Source of the DNA: Halothermothrix sp.
GTDB lineage: Bacteria; Bacillota; Halanaerobiia; DY22613
DNA length: 64,000 nucleotides
Direction: 5' to 3'
Assembly: GCA_016841825.1 (NCBI GenBank)
Contig: JAENYK010000012.1
Location: forward strand, 1 to 64,000
In this document: positions 53,453-62,803 of the stretch, piece by piece
Layout of the letters: each line of letters opens with the position of its first letter
Position numbering within the stretch: position 1 is the first letter of the stretch
Translations under genes and position numbers: made by a program
Notes under the pieces: model-generated
Told to the model about the DNA's origin: nothing
Seen by the model: the letters and a program-made list of their open reading frames with translations, nothing else
The model's database searches: none

Positions 53453-54007
53453 ATGAATAGATTTAATTCGATGAAAAAGTTAATTATTCTCAGTCAGGGT
53501 GGTTTATTTTTAGTAACAGTGATCCTTTATTATTTTTTTCGCAGAAGATATCTACTCACAGATCTATGGGATGGGCGATTTTCGCTGGTAATGATTATCT
53601 ATACAGGTATTTTGGCCGGGGTGGGAGTTCGCCTGTTTAGCATAATACTAGGAGAAGTCTGGCCTCAATTTGCAGATAACCTGCAGGATACTGTGATCAC
53701 AACTTTACAGGGAATAGACATGTACGATTTATTTTTGATCTCGTTACCTCCTGCTATAATAGAAGAGTTATTTTTTAGAGGATTTCTGCAATCATATATC
53801 GGAAATATCTGTACTTCAGTGGTTTTTGCAATTTTGCACTGGGGATTTGTCAAAAAATTATGGGCCCATGGATTACATGCTTTGATGATTAGTTTATTTT
53901 TGGGGTGGTTATTTGTAGCTTCCGGGAGTTTATTGACCACTATCACAGCTCATTTTACTAATAACCTTTTGGCAGGGCTGTATGTTCAAGATAAGTCTAT
54001 TTTTTGA
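53453..54007 (+). CDS. CPBP-family intramembrane glutamic protease
   Basis: 184 residues and about five membrane helices. The three motifs of the CAAX/CPBP (Abi) family are in order: EELFFRGF near residue 104, FAILHWGF near 125, and HFTNNLLAG near 166. Small bacterial members cut membrane proteins or have roles in bacteriocin resistance; substrate unknown. Start at 53453 has ggaggttt. It is followed by plsC, apparently separately expressed. Confidence 0.88.
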   Translation: MNRFNSMKKLIILSQGGLFLVTVILYYFFRRRYLLTDLWDGRFSLVMIIYTGILAGVGVRLFSIILGEVWPQFADNLQDTVITTLQGIDMYDLFLISLPPAIIEELFFRGFLQSYIGNICTSVVFAILHWGFVKKLWAHGLHALMISLFLGWLFVASGSLLTTITAHFTNNLLAGLYVQDKSIF

Positions 54008-54099
54008 AAATTTTTTTAATTAGGAATTTATATAGATAATTCATATAGTCTGTTAGAATCGAATCATTTGCCGCTGGGCTATAAAGGAAGTGATAAAAG

Positions 54100-54705
54100 A
54101 TGAGATTTAAGAGATTACTTAAAAGACTGGCTGATATTGTGATCCCTCCTTTGATAGAGTTGGAAATTAACCATAAACCTGACTTATCAGATGTAAAAGG
54201 AGCTTTATTGGCGGTGAATCATGTTCATGCTTTAGACCCATTATTTGTCAGTTATGCAGTATATCCTGTCTGGTTACATCATGTGGCTAAATATGAGATT
54301 TTCCGGATACCTTTCCTGCCTTTGATTTTAAAACGTCTAGGTGTGATTCCCGTTAATCGGGAACGTCCTGGAAAGTATACTGTTAAAAAATCATTAGAAT
54401 TATTTTCCGAGGGTAAGATAGTCTGTATTTTCCCCCAGGGCACACGGCGTAAGAAAAATTTCGGTAAGATCAAGAAAGGGGCTGCCAGATTAGCGTTAGC
54501 TGGCCAGGTTCCAATCTATCCTGTAGCGATATCTGGTTTGGAGAATGTTCGATTTTGGGGGTTTTTTAAGCATCCAAAGGTCAGAATATCTTTTGGGGAA
54601 CCGATTAATATTCAGGGCCGAGAGAATACTAAAGAGGAGATTGGCAGGCTGACCGATTATCTGGAAGAACGAATGAAAGAGCTTTATAAACAAATTTATT
54701 TCTAA
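54100..54705 (+). CDS. plsC: 1-acyl-sn-glycerol-3-phosphate acyltransferase (PlsC type)
   Basis: 201 residues. The HX4D catalytic motif is NHVHALD near residue 46, GVIPVNRERPG gives motif II near 85, motif III is FPQGTRRKKN near 111 and motif IV is VPIYPVAISG near 138. Makes phosphatidic acid from lysophosphatidic acid at the membrane. Motif III normally reads FPEGTRS; here the Glu is Gln. The usual function is still most likely. An N-terminal amphipathic segment but no full membrane helix. Confidence 0.85.
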   Translation: MRFKRLLKRLADIVIPPLIELEINHKPDLSDVKGALLAVNHVHALDPLFVSYAVYPVWLHHVAKYEIFRIPFLPLILKRLGVIPVNRERPGKYTVKKSLELFSEGKIVCIFPQGTRRKKNFGKIKKGAARLALAGQVPIYPVAISGLENVRFWGFFKHPKVRISFGEPINIQGRENTKEEIGRLTDYLEERMKELYKQIYF

Positions 54706-54844
54706 GAAATTGAAATTTTATGGAGGATATAGTATAATAGGTTTGTAGACTTATTCACAAAGTATTCAGAGTTTGGTTTCATATGAGAAGGGAGAAGGTA
54801 ACATCTGATTGAATTTAGAAGAGAACAGGAAGGAGGAGGAGTAA

Positions 54845-55477
54845 ATGAAAGACAAGATTGCCATACCGAAGACTACAATAGAGCGTTTGCCTTTATATTA
54901 CCGCTGTCTATCCAAATTGGACCGTTTGGACGTTGAAGTAATATCTTCGAAGGAACTGGGAGATCGCATAGGCGTTCCTTCTACACAGGTGCGCAAAGAT
55001 TTATCTTATTATGGTGAGTTCGGAAGGCGCGGGGTAGGTTATGAAGTTAAATCTTTATTACGTCAATTAGAGCGGATTTTGGGATTAGATAGCTATTGGC
55101 CGATAGTCCTAATCGGTGCAGGAAACCTGGGGCGTGCCCTGGTTAATTATGAAGGTTTCCGTAGATTAGGATTGGAGATTAAGGCTGTTTTGGACACAGA
55201 CTTGAATAAGATAGGTAATAGGATATCCAATATTGAGGTAGAGAGTTTCAAAAACTTAGATGAGATCGTCATTAAGCATAAAATTCAGATGGGCATCATT
55301 GCAGTGCCGGCAGTTTTTGCTCAGGAAGTAGCAGATCAGTTAGTCAATGTCGGTGTTAAAGCTATCTGGAATTTTGCTCCTACCAGAATCGTTATACCTG
55401 ATGAGGTCAAGGTGAAGAATGAAGACTTATCTGTTGGTATTGTCGGTTTAGTATATCACCTGGCACGCCTGGATTAG
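54845..55477 (+). CDS. rex: Redox-sensing transcriptional repressor Rex
   Basis: 210 residues. N-terminal winged helix (residues 1-80) with VPSTQVRKDLSYYGEFGRRG, the conserved Rex DNA-contact segment, then a Rossmann domain with IGAGNLGRALVNY and a C-terminal swapped helix (GLVYHLARL). Dimer that binds NADH and leaves operators controlling fermentation genes. Ribosome site aaggaggagg. Good length and all signature residues present. Confidence 0.96.
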   Translation: MKDKIAIPKTTIERLPLYYRCLSKLDRLDVEVISSKELGDRIGVPSTQVRKDLSYYGEFGRRGVGYEVKSLLRQLERILGLDSYWPIVLIGAGNLGRALVNYEGFRRLGLEIKAVLDTDLNKIGNRISNIEVESFKNLDEIVIKHKIQMGIIAVPAVFAQEVADQLVNVGVKAIWNFAPTRIVIPDEVKVKNEDLSVGIVGLVYHLARLD

Positions 55478-55501
55478 ATGTAGAATCTCCTTTGTGGTTT
55501 G

Positions 55502-55536
55502 AACCTCCTGACCTGTTGGTTTGGAGGTTTTTTTTC
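55502..55536 (+). terminator. Terminator after rex
   Basis: AACCTCC (55502-55508) pairs with GGAGGTT (55523-55529), followed by TTTTTTT. Confidence 0.8.
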
Positions 55537-55598
55537 AAAATAATTGAAAATTTATTGATAGATTGGTTCAGTTTATGAGATGAGATAGGAGGAATAAA

Positions 55599-57389
55599 AT
55601 GTTTCCCTGGAATAAGATTGAGGTAGGTAAAGGGGTTAGAGAATGTCTTAAAAGGTTTTCGGAGTGTCCTGCAGGTCATGTAGAACTTTTAACGGGAGAT
55701 CTTCTGGAGGAGATCAGGAGATTTGTGCAGCAGTATAAATATGATCTGAATCTTTTCACAGACCAGAAAGGTACTGTCCTGGGAACATTCCCGGGAGTAA
55801 TAAATGATTCAATTCTTTTGGAGTGGGATGATATTGGTCCAATGTCAGATAAAAGCTTATCAGGAATGCGTTGGTTGATTTTTGGAATAGATCTGGATTT
55901 GAAACAGCTAAGTTCTCAGGAAAATTATATTTTTACCCGTTATGGGCTTGATATTTTGGTCAAGGGAGACCTATTAACTGAAGAGAGTGCTATCTTTTAT
56001 CCAACTGTAGAGAACGGAGCTCGTTCCAGAGGTTATGACAGAGAGGCGGGTTATGCAGTCACGGAATTACTTACTTTGGATCCCACTGAACGAATTATGC
56101 GGGTTAATCTACAATTGAATGAAGATGCTATTCATAAGATTACGGATTTGGCTGTAGAAAAAGCTTTGTTGGTGGGTTTGGAGCTGCCTGGCAATAAAAA
56201 TCTTTATCCTTTAAAGGAGTCTTTGATGGAATTAGAACAGTTGGCCACAACTGCAGGGGCAATAGTAGTCGGTCAGACCTGGCAGAGTAGGGATAATCCA
56301 CACCCTGCTTTCTATGTTGGTCAGGGAAAGGTTGAAGAGATAAAATATCAGGTTTATTTGCAAGGAATAGATCTGATTATCTTTGATGATGAGTTGTCTC
56401 CTGCTCAGCAGCGTAATTTAGAGGAGATAATTTCGATTAAGGTTGTCGATCGGAGTCGGCTAATATTGGATATATTTGCTCAACATGCCCATACCCGTGA
56501 AGGTAAGTTACAGGTAGAACTGGCCCAGATGAAATATATGTTACCAAGGCTTATGGGTCAAGGTCAGGTTTTATCCAGACTGGGTGGTGGAATTGGTACT
56601 AGAGGACCTGGTGAGACTAAACTGGAAGTAGACCGTCGGCGGATTAGAAAACGGATCACGGATTTAGAGCGAGAGATTAAAGAAGTAGCAGCTTTGCGAC
56701 AACTCCATAATCAGGGTAGAAGACTCCCTGTGGTGGCTTTAGTGGGTTATACTAATGCTGGTAAATCAACATTGTTAAACTATCTGACCAATGCAGAAGT
56801 TCTGGCAGAGGATAAACTTTTTGCTACTTTAGATCCCACTATGCGTAAGTTAGATTTAGGCACATCTTCGGTTCTGCTGTCAGATACAGTTGGCTTTATC
56901 CAGAAGCTACCTCATCACCTGGTAGCAGCATTTAAGGCGACCTTAGAGGAAGTACAGAAGGCAGATTTGTTACTTCATATAGTCGATGCCAGCCATCGGG
57001 AGTATGAGCTGCAGATGAGGACGGTCTGGGATGTTTTAGGCGATCTGGAGGTCTTAGATAAACCGACGATTACTGTCTTTAATAAAGCTGATTGTATTGA
57101 TGAGCAAAAGATGGAATTTTTGAAGCGACAGGTTCAGCCATCAACAGTGGTTTCTGCCAGGACGGGAAGTGGGATGGAAGATTTATTCGACCTAATTCGT
57201 CAGGAAGTTGAACAGAATTTTCGAGAGTTAGAGATAATTTTGCCTTATGATCAGGGAGGGTGGATTGAGAAACTTCACCGTACAGCCAATGTAATTGAGG
57301 AGGACTATCGTGAAGAGGGAATTTATCTCAAAGTGGTGGCTGACCCGGTGTTGGCTGGGCAGATTGAGCGGTATCAGATTAGACGCTAA
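55599..57389 (+). CDS. hflX: GTPase HflX
   Basis: Ribosome-associated GTPase. 596 residues, about 170 longer than the common form because of an N-terminal domain (1-180) also seen in some clostridial HflX proteins. The HflX domain has YVGQGKVEEIK near 245, the glycine-rich LGGGIGTRGPGETKLE near 328 and a coiled coil; the G domain has GYTNAGKST (G1), DTVGF (G3) and NKAD (G4). Roles reported for the family are ribosome splitting and stress rescue. Ribosome site ataggagg. Confidence 0.95.
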   Translation: MFPWNKIEVGKGVRECLKRFSECPAGHVELLTGDLLEEIRRFVQQYKYDLNLFTDQKGTVLGTFPGVINDSILLEWDDIGPMSDKSLSGMRWLIFGIDLDLKQLSSQENYIFTRYGLDILVKGDLLTEESAIFYPTVENGARSRGYDREAGYAVTELLTLDPTERIMRVNLQLNEDAIHKITDLAVEKALLVGLELPGNKNLYPLKESLMELEQLATTAGAIVVGQTWQSRDNPHPAFYVGQGKVEEIKYQVYLQGIDLIIFDDELSPAQQRNLEEIISIKVVDRSRLILDIFAQHAHTREGKLQVELAQMKYMLPRLMGQGQVLSRLGGGIGTRGPGETKLEVDRRRIRKRITDLEREIKEVAALRQLHNQGRRLPVVALVGYTNAGKSTLLNYLTNAEVLAEDKLFATLDPTMRKLDLGTSSVLLSDTVGFIQKLPHHLVAAFKATLEEVQKADLLLHIVDASHREYELQMRTVWDVLGDLEVLDKPTITVFNKADCIDEQKMEFLKRQVQPSTVVSARTGSGMEDLFDLIRQEVEQNFRELEIILPYDQGGWIEKLHRTANVIEEDYREEGIYLKVVADPVLAGQIERYQIRR

Positions 57390-57407
57390 TTAAGATGTTT
57401 ATACTTT

Positions 57408-57439
57408 GAGGACTACTTGATTGAGATCAAGTAGTCCTC
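57408..57439. terminator. Bidirectional terminator between hflX and cheR
   Basis: GAGGACTACTTGAT (57408-57421) pairs perfectly with ATCAAGTAGTCCTC (57426-57439) around TGAG; flanking T-richness is weak on both sides. Confidence 0.7.
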
Positions 57440-57463
57440 TATTGTTCACCAGTTGGGCTGCAG

Positions 57464-58243
57464 CTATACTTTGCGATAAAAACTAGATACAATTTTCTTT
57501 AACCCAAACTTCTCTGGTTCAAAGATAAATTCCGTATTTCCCAGGAAAAGAATACCCCCTGTCTTCAAAGCATCTACAAACTTATGGGTTATCAGATCTT
57601 TTACATCTTGAGTAAGATAAATAAATAGATTCCGACAGAGAATTAGATCCCAATTCCTGGCATAGGTTTCTTTTAACAGATCAAACTGTTTCAAAGTAAC
57701 CATTCGTTTAATCTTGTCATCAATTGCATAACTATCATTACCGATTTTGGTAAAATAACGTTTCATTCTGTTAGGGTTTACATTCTTTAAAGCGCCTGAG
57801 TTATAAACTCCTTTTTGAGCTGAAATTAAAATATCGGGATCAATATCTATCCCCAGAAGTTCATAGTGGTGTGGATTTTTCTGTAATTCATCGATGATGA
57901 TAGCTAGGGAATAAGGTTCGCAACCGTTAGAGCAGGGAGCACTCCAGATTTTCACTCGGTCATGTTCGGCAAAAAGTTGAGGTAAAATCTCCTTTTCCAA
58001 AGAAGTGAAATTAAGAGGGTTGCGAAAAAATTCAGAGGTGTTGATGGTAAAATGGTTAAGAAAATCTGCACGAAATTGAGAATTCATTCGTAGTTGCTGC
58101 AAACATTCGGTAAAATCTGAAATGCTGCGCCGCCGCATCAAACTTTCAACTCTTCGCTCTACTCTCTTTTCTTTATAACTGGCGAGATCAAGTCCTAAAA
58201 TCTTGGACGCTTGAACTTTGAATTCATCGAAATTCATCATCAT
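57464..58243 (-). CDS. cheR: Chemotaxis methyltransferase CheR
   Basis: SAM-dependent methyltransferase for chemoreceptor glutamates, 259 residues. N-terminal helical domain (1-75) followed by TSEFFRNPLNF, IWSAPCSNGCEPYSLA (SAM loop) and ILCRNLFIYL. Three ATGs in a row open the gene, with aaggggt upstream; the outermost is listed. Lies 24 bases after cheB in one transcript; receptors at 5798 and 63283 are plausible substrates. Confidence 0.95.
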   Translation of the reverse strand: MMMNFDEFKVQASKILGLDLASYKEKRVERRVESLMRRRSISDFTECLQQLRMNSQFRADFLNHFTINTSEFFRNPLNFTSLEKEILPQLFAEHDRVKIWSAPCSNGCEPYSLAIIIDELQKNPHHYELLGIDIDPDILISAQKGVYNSGALKNVNPNRMKRYFTKIGNDSYAIDDKIKRMVTLKQFDLLKETYARNWDLILCRNLFIYLTQDVKDLITHKFVDALKTGGILFLGNTEFIFEPEKFGLKKIVSSFYRKV

Positions 58244-58267
58244 TGTAACTACCCCTTTTGCGTAAGA

Positions 58268-59317
58268 TTAGCGTTTGTGTTCCAGGAGTTGGACGATCTT
58301 ATGGGCGATATCCTGTAATGGTAAAATATGATCAGCCAGACCACGTTCTGCGGCTGCTCTAGGCATACCATATACAAGGCAAGTCTCTTCATCCTGAACA
58401 ATCGTCTGTCCACCATATTTTTTGATACTGGCCATACCATTGGCTCCGTCGCGACCCATACCTGTAAGAATGACTCCGATTACTCGTTCACCATATAAAG
58501 GAGCGATTGTTTCCATCATATAGTCAACACATGGACGAACTCCCCAGAGTTGAGGCTTCTGGTTAAGGCGAATAACGCCTCCTTGCTCAATCTCCAGGTG
58601 GAAATTACCTGGTGCAAGAAGTGCTAAACCTGGTTCGATACGATCTCCATCTTCTGCTTCTTTTACTCTGATTTTGGATTCTGAATTTAGACGATCTGCC
58701 AGTGAACGGGTAAAGCCTGCTGGCATATGTTGAACAATTACCATTCCGGCAGGGAAATTTGCCGGAAGTAAAGGAATAACTTCCTTTAAGGCTCTGGGGC
58801 CTCCTGATGAAGTACCCAGTGCTACTACCATATCTCTACGGGCCAGGTTTAGAGAAGATGTGGGTATCGTCTCAACACGTGGTCTGGGAGTTGAAGTAAT
58901 AATACCAGGTTTAAAGTTATAATAGGCCACCTTAATTTTCTCAGTCAAGTCTTCAGCTACTTTGGCAAAGTCCAGAGAGATGGAACCAGATGGTTTGGGA
59001 ATAAAATCCATAGCTCCGGCATCAAGACAGTTTAAAGTAGTAGCAGCTCCTTCCTGGGTTAGATGACTTATCATAACTACGGGTTTGGGGGAAACCCGCA
59101 TGATCTCTTTTAATGTTTCAAGACCATTTAATTTGGGCATCTCTAAATCTAAGGTGATAACATCTGGATTTAAGTTAGCGATCAACTCTAGAGCGTGTTC
59201 TCCGTTACGAGCAGCACTGATCACTTGCAATTCAGGATCAGAGTCAACTAAATCTGTGATAACTTTGCGCATAAAAGCAGAGTCATCTGCAATCAGTACC
59301 CGAATTGGTTTCTTCAT
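58268..59317 (-). CDS. cheB: Chemotaxis response regulator / methylesterase CheB
   Basis: 349 residues. Receiver domain with phosphoacceptor Asp57, linker, then the methylesterase domain with Ser170 (GTSSGG), His197 (VQHMPAGFT) and Asp290 (GMGRDGANGM). It removes methyl groups or deamidates chemoreceptors when phosphorylated by CheA. Ribosome site gggaggtag. Heads the cheB-cheR transcript. Confidence 0.96.
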   Translation of the reverse strand: MKKPIRVLIADDSAFMRKVITDLVDSDPELQVISAARNGEHALELIANLNPDVITLDLEMPKLNGLETLKEIMRVSPKPVVMISHLTQEGAATTLNCLDAGAMDFIPKPSGSISLDFAKVAEDLTEKIKVAYYNFKPGIITSTPRPRVETIPTSSLNLARRDMVVALGTSSGGPRALKEVIPLLPANFPAGMVIVQHMPAGFTRSLADRLNSESKIRVKEAEDGDRIEPGLALLAPGNFHLEIEQGGVIRLNQKPQLWGVRPCVDYMMETIAPLYGERVIGVILTGMGRDGANGMASIKKYGGQTIVQDEETCLVYGMPRAAAERGLADHILPLQDIAHKIVQLLEHKR

Positions 59318-59495
59318 TTTTCTACCTCCCCAAAAAGGTTCTATCTAGAGAAGATTCGTCCTTTTATCCAAATAATCCTGCCCCAGATAAAGATTTAGAA
59401 TAAATATTATCAATGTTTAGGCAGGAGAAAAAAACTAAATTCGCTAATTATATAATTATTGAAGATATTGTTGATCTGGATTACATTTAAAGGAG

Positions 59496-60296
59496 ATGGT
59501 TAAAATAGCACTTCATATTTCTGTTCTTGCCAGCGGCAGTTCAGGTAATTCTATTCTGGTAAGCACAGATCATCATAGAATCTTAGTTGATGTAGGCTTA
59601 AGTGGAAAGAGAATCTCTGAGTTATTGGCCCAGGTTGGAGTAAGGGGAGAGGAGATTGATGCCATTTTGATCACCCATGAACATGTGGATCATATTAGAG
59701 GTGCAGGCATCCTATCCCGTAGATTTAATATTCCGGTTTTTGCAAATGAAGCTACCTGGTCGGCTATGGCCGCCGATCTTGGTAAGATTACAGAGACCAA
59801 CTGCCAGGTTTTCGCCGGGGCATTTTCACTGGGTACTTTAGATATACAACCCTTTGGTATACCCCACGACGCAGCTGACCCTACAGGTTATGTTATCAGA
59901 GCTGGTAAAGATCAGGTAGGAATTGCAACAGATATGGGTCATGTGACCGAAGAAGTACTTACTGCACTCCGGGGTGTCAGTCATGTTGTCTTAGAATCAA
60001 ACCATGATTTAGAGATGCTCAAATATGGTCGTTATCCCTGGTCGCTAAAACAGAGAATTATGAGTGAAGTGGGTCACCTCTCCAATGATGATGCAGGAGA
60101 TTGTGTGGTCAAACTTGCCCAATTTTGTGCTCCGTGCATATATTTAGCACATCTGAGTAAAGATAATAATATACCGGAGTTAGCTTATCTGACAGTCAAA
60201 AATACTCTTGAAGGGAATGGCTTAGTATTGGGTAAAGATGTCAGGTTAGAATATACTTTTCGGGATCGCCCAACTGATCTTTTCAATGTGGGTTAA
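59496..60296 (+). CDS. walJ: MBL-fold hydrolase, WalJ/YycJ-like
   Basis: 266 residues. SVLASGSSGNSILV near residue 9 and the metal motif THEHVDHIRG near 60 (HxHxDH) with further ligands DMGHVTEE and SNHDLEML match YycJ/WalJ. In Bacillus this gene closes the walRK operon next to an htrA gene, and here htrA follows too, without walRK. Start uncertain: aaaggag touches the ATG at 59496 with no spacer. Proposed roles of WalJ concern replication or wall metabolism. Confidence 0.88.
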   Translation: MVKIALHISVLASGSSGNSILVSTDHHRILVDVGLSGKRISELLAQVGVRGEEIDAILITHEHVDHIRGAGILSRRFNIPVFANEATWSAMAADLGKITETNCQVFAGAFSLGTLDIQPFGIPHDAADPTGYVIRAGKDQVGIATDMGHVTEEVLTALRGVSHVVLESNHDLEMLKYGRYPWSLKQRIMSEVGHLSNDDAGDCVVKLAQFCAPCIYLAHLSKDNNIPELAYLTVKNTLEGNGLVLGKDVRLEYTFRDRPTDLFNVG

Positions 60297-60322
60297 GTTA
60301 TCTAACTTGGAGGTGACAACGG

Positions 60323-61471
60323 ATGGGTAGGGGAAAGAATTTTTTATTGTATCTGGTTATATTATTAGTTGTAGTGACTACCTTTGCAGGAATAGTATGG
60401 TGGACACTACCGGTAATAACGGGAAAACAATCAGAGCAAATACCTATTATTCCGCATAATTCAGATGACAAATTACGGGTTTTAGACCCACCGGCTAATG
60501 CTAGTGAGCACAATGAGACATTGGAGCCCATTTCAGCTATAGTCGAGCAGGTAGGTTCTTCTGTGGTTAAGATAACTACAGTCAAAGAACGCATATTTTA
60601 TGATTTTTTTTTGGGTCAGCAGCAAGAACAGGTCAAAGGTCAAGGTTCAGGAGTTTTCATTGATCAGGAAGGTTATATCTTAACAAATAACCATGTAGTG
60701 GTTGGAGCTGATCAGATTATAGTATTGTGGACTGATAGAGATGGTAAGGAGAATGAATTAACAGGTAAGGTTTTAGGTCGAGACCCGGTAACAGATCTGG
60801 CAGTGGTCAAAGTAGAGGCGGAAAACCCCCCAGTAGCCCCACTCGGCGATTCTGATACTATACAGGTAGGAGACACAGCTATTGCTATTGGTAACCCGTA
60901 TGGCTTTTCTAGCTCTGTAACAGTGGGAGTCATCAGTGCTATGAATCGGGATCTTCCTCTAAAAGAAGGGATAGAACTTTTGGATTTGATTCAGACAGAT
61001 GCAGCTATCAATCCCGGAAATAGTGGAGGGGCTCTTTTTAATCTGGACGGACAGGTTGTTGGGATTAATACTGCCATGCTTCAGGGGGCTCAAGGTCTGG
61101 GTTTCGCTATTCCGATAAATTTGGCCCGTAATGTAGCCAAACAATTGATTGATCATGGATCAGTAAAACGTCCGTGGCTTGGTATTTATGGTACTACGAT
61201 TAATCCGCAGCTGCAGCAAGAATTTGATTTTCCGGTGGACAAGGGTGTATTTATTACACAGATCGTTAGTGGTGGACCAGCTGCCCAGGCTGGGTTAAAA
61301 GATGAAGATATTTTGGTTCAGTTTAATGGAGTTATGGTAGATGGAATGCAGCAATTGATCAAAGAATTGCGAAAATTGGAGGTTGACACGAAGATCAAAA
61401 TAGTTGTTCTGCGAAAGGAGAGAGAAGTAGAACTAACGGTGACTTTGCGTGAACACCCTGGACAGGAGTAA
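60323..61471 (+). CDS. htrA: HtrA/DegP-like serine protease
   Basis: 382 residues. One N-terminal membrane helix (about 7-29) anchors the protein facing outward; trypsin-like domain (about 65-260) with His124 (NNHVV), Asp158 (TDLAV) and Ser234 (GNSGG); one PDZ domain (about 280-375). Quality control of exported proteins. Begins 26 bases after walJ, ribosome site ttggagg. The carbonic anhydrase gene follows directly. Confidence 0.95.
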   Translation: MGRGKNFLLYLVILLVVVTTFAGIVWWTLPVITGKQSEQIPIIPHNSDDKLRVLDPPANASEHNETLEPISAIVEQVGSSVVKITTVKERIFYDFFLGQQQEQVKGQGSGVFIDQEGYILTNNHVVVGADQIIVLWTDRDGKENELTGKVLGRDPVTDLAVVKVEAENPPVAPLGDSDTIQVGDTAIAIGNPYGFSSSVTVGVISAMNRDLPLKEGIELLDLIQTDAAINPGNSGGALFNLDGQVVGINTAMLQGAQGLGFAIPINLARNVAKQLIDHGSVKRPWLGIYGTTINPQLQQEFDFPVDKGVFITQIVSGGPAAQAGLKDEDILVQFNGVMVDGMQQLIKELRKLEVDTKIKIVVLRKEREVELTVTLREHPGQE

Positions 61472-61477
61472 TTGTTT

Positions 61478-62101
61478 ATGGAAAGATTATTAGAAGGAAT
61501 AGTGGAATTTCGGCAAGAAGATTTTGAAAAGCATAAAGATTTATTTGGAGAATTGAAGGATTCGCAAAAACCTCATACATTATTTATTGGATGTTCGGAT
61601 TCCAGAGTTGTACCCAATCTAATTACTAAAACTTTACCTGGGGAGTTATTTGTAGTACGCAATATAGCTAATATGGTGCCGCCAAATCGGGAGACGAAAG
61701 AATATGTCTCAACTACTTCAGCTATCGAATATGCTGTAAACATTTTAAAGGTAAGTCACATTGTAGTTTGTGGCCACTCCAACTGTGGAGGTTGTTCAGC
61801 TCTCTTTTTGTCTGAAGCTTCGCTTGAGCAGATTCCCCATACCAAAAAATGGCTAACCCTGGCAGGACAAACCAGAGAGTTGGTATCTCAGTTAATCGGA
61901 GATGATGATATTAAGGCACGAGAATGGTTAACAGAACAGATTAATGTGGTGGAGCAGTTGAAACATTTGCTGACTTATCCCTTTATTAAAGAGAAATATC
62001 AAAACGGGGAGATTAGTATCGCTGGTTGGCACTATATTATTGAGACTGGTGAGGTTTTTATCTATGATAAAGAGAAAGGTTATTTCGAATTAGCCAATTA
62101 A
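61478..62101 (+). CDS. Beta-class carbonic anhydrase
   Basis: 207 residues. Zinc ligands Cys39, Asp41-Arg43 dyad (GCSDSRVV), His100 and Cys103 (CGHSNCGGC) are all present. Interconverts CO2 and bicarbonate in the cytosol, which could supply carboxylases including a bicarbonate-using PurE. The ATG at 61478 has aggag nine bases upstream and is preferred over a TTG at 61472. Overlaps nothing but starts six bases after htrA. Confidence 0.93.
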   Translation: MERLLEGIVEFRQEDFEKHKDLFGELKDSQKPHTLFIGCSDSRVVPNLITKTLPGELFVVRNIANMVPPNRETKEYVSTTSAIEYAVNILKVSHIVVCGHSNCGGCSALFLSEASLEQIPHTKKWLTLAGQTRELVSQLIGDDDIKAREWLTEQINVVEQLKHLLTYPFIKEKYQNGEISIAGWHYIIETGEVFIYDKEKGYFELAN

Positions 62102-62113
62102 AGACTAATAAAT

Positions 62114-62170
62114 AAGCCATTGGCAGCATGATGTTAACGACACAAATCCTGCCTAATGGCTTTTTGCTTT
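62114..62170 (+). terminator. Terminator after the carbonic anhydrase gene
   Basis: AAGCCATTGGCAG (62114-62126) pairs with CTGCCTAATGGCTT (62149-62162) with one bulge, then TTTGCTTT. Confidence 0.75.
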
Positions 62171-62192
62171 ATGTATGCATATAACTTAATTA

Positions 62193-62284
62193 AGGCTCGG
62201 GCTTCAGATGGGGATTCAACTCCACCTGAAGTAGATCAAAGCAGCTCCCACTTATAGAAGTGGGAGTCATAGAATTAGATATAA
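62193..62284 (+). repeat. Dispersed hairpin repeat family A, copy 4
   Basis: Contains the second hairpin (CTTCAGATGGGG with CTCCACCTGAAG), spacer tagatcaaagcagct, and the third hairpin (CTCCCACTT-atag-AAGTGGGAG). The first hairpin is missing, as in copy 2. It lies between two terminated genes. Confidence 0.75.
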
Positions 62285-62378
62285 AATTGTGTGATAAAGC
62301 CATGAGAAAATATAGCGAATTTAGCGTAGATTAGCTTTTATTGAAAGAGAGGTAATAAAAACCGTTAGGATTCGTTAA

Positions 62379-62702
62379 TTAGAGATCTTTGAGATGGCGA
62401 TAAATGGGAGTGAACAGGTCTTCAAAAAGATTGGTTCCCCACCGGACATCTACTGCTGTTCCATCTCGTAACTCCTGAATAACAGTTAATTCATGGGTTT
62501 GAGGTGAACTATGTACCCAGGTTAACTTGAATTCAGGGTTAATTTTCTGACCTTTCATTAGTTCATCCAGTAGTAATCCCAGTGCTTCATAGAGATTTTG
62601 ACCAGATATGGTAGTACTGATATGGGTTTTTTCACCCTGGACTTCCATTGTGATGTAAACACCTTCATTAGATTTTTGGCATTCCAAGTTTAACAAAACC
62701 AT
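62379..62702 (-). CDS. Unknown small protein (107 residues)
   Basis: Of three ATGs at the 5' end, that at 62702 is nine bases after gggagg and is preferred. Begins MVLLNLECQKSNEGVYITME and looks alpha/beta; contains no membrane segment or recognised motif. An ELMKGQ/ELTVIQEL pattern and the RWGTNLFEDLF segment are the best landmarks. Probably a genuine conserved hypothetical protein. Confidence 0.6.
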   Translation of the reverse strand: MVLLNLECQKSNEGVYITMEVQGEKTHISTTISGQNLYEALGLLLDELMKGQKINPEFKLTWVHSSPQTHELTVIQELRDGTAVDVRWGTNLFEDLFTPIYRHLKDL

Positions 62703-62803
62703 TTCCATCATCCTCCCAACAAAAATACATTTTAAATATATGTATTAGCAAACTAAAATAAATATGAATAATGTTCTAAAAATTACGAATATACTTCATA
62801 AGG

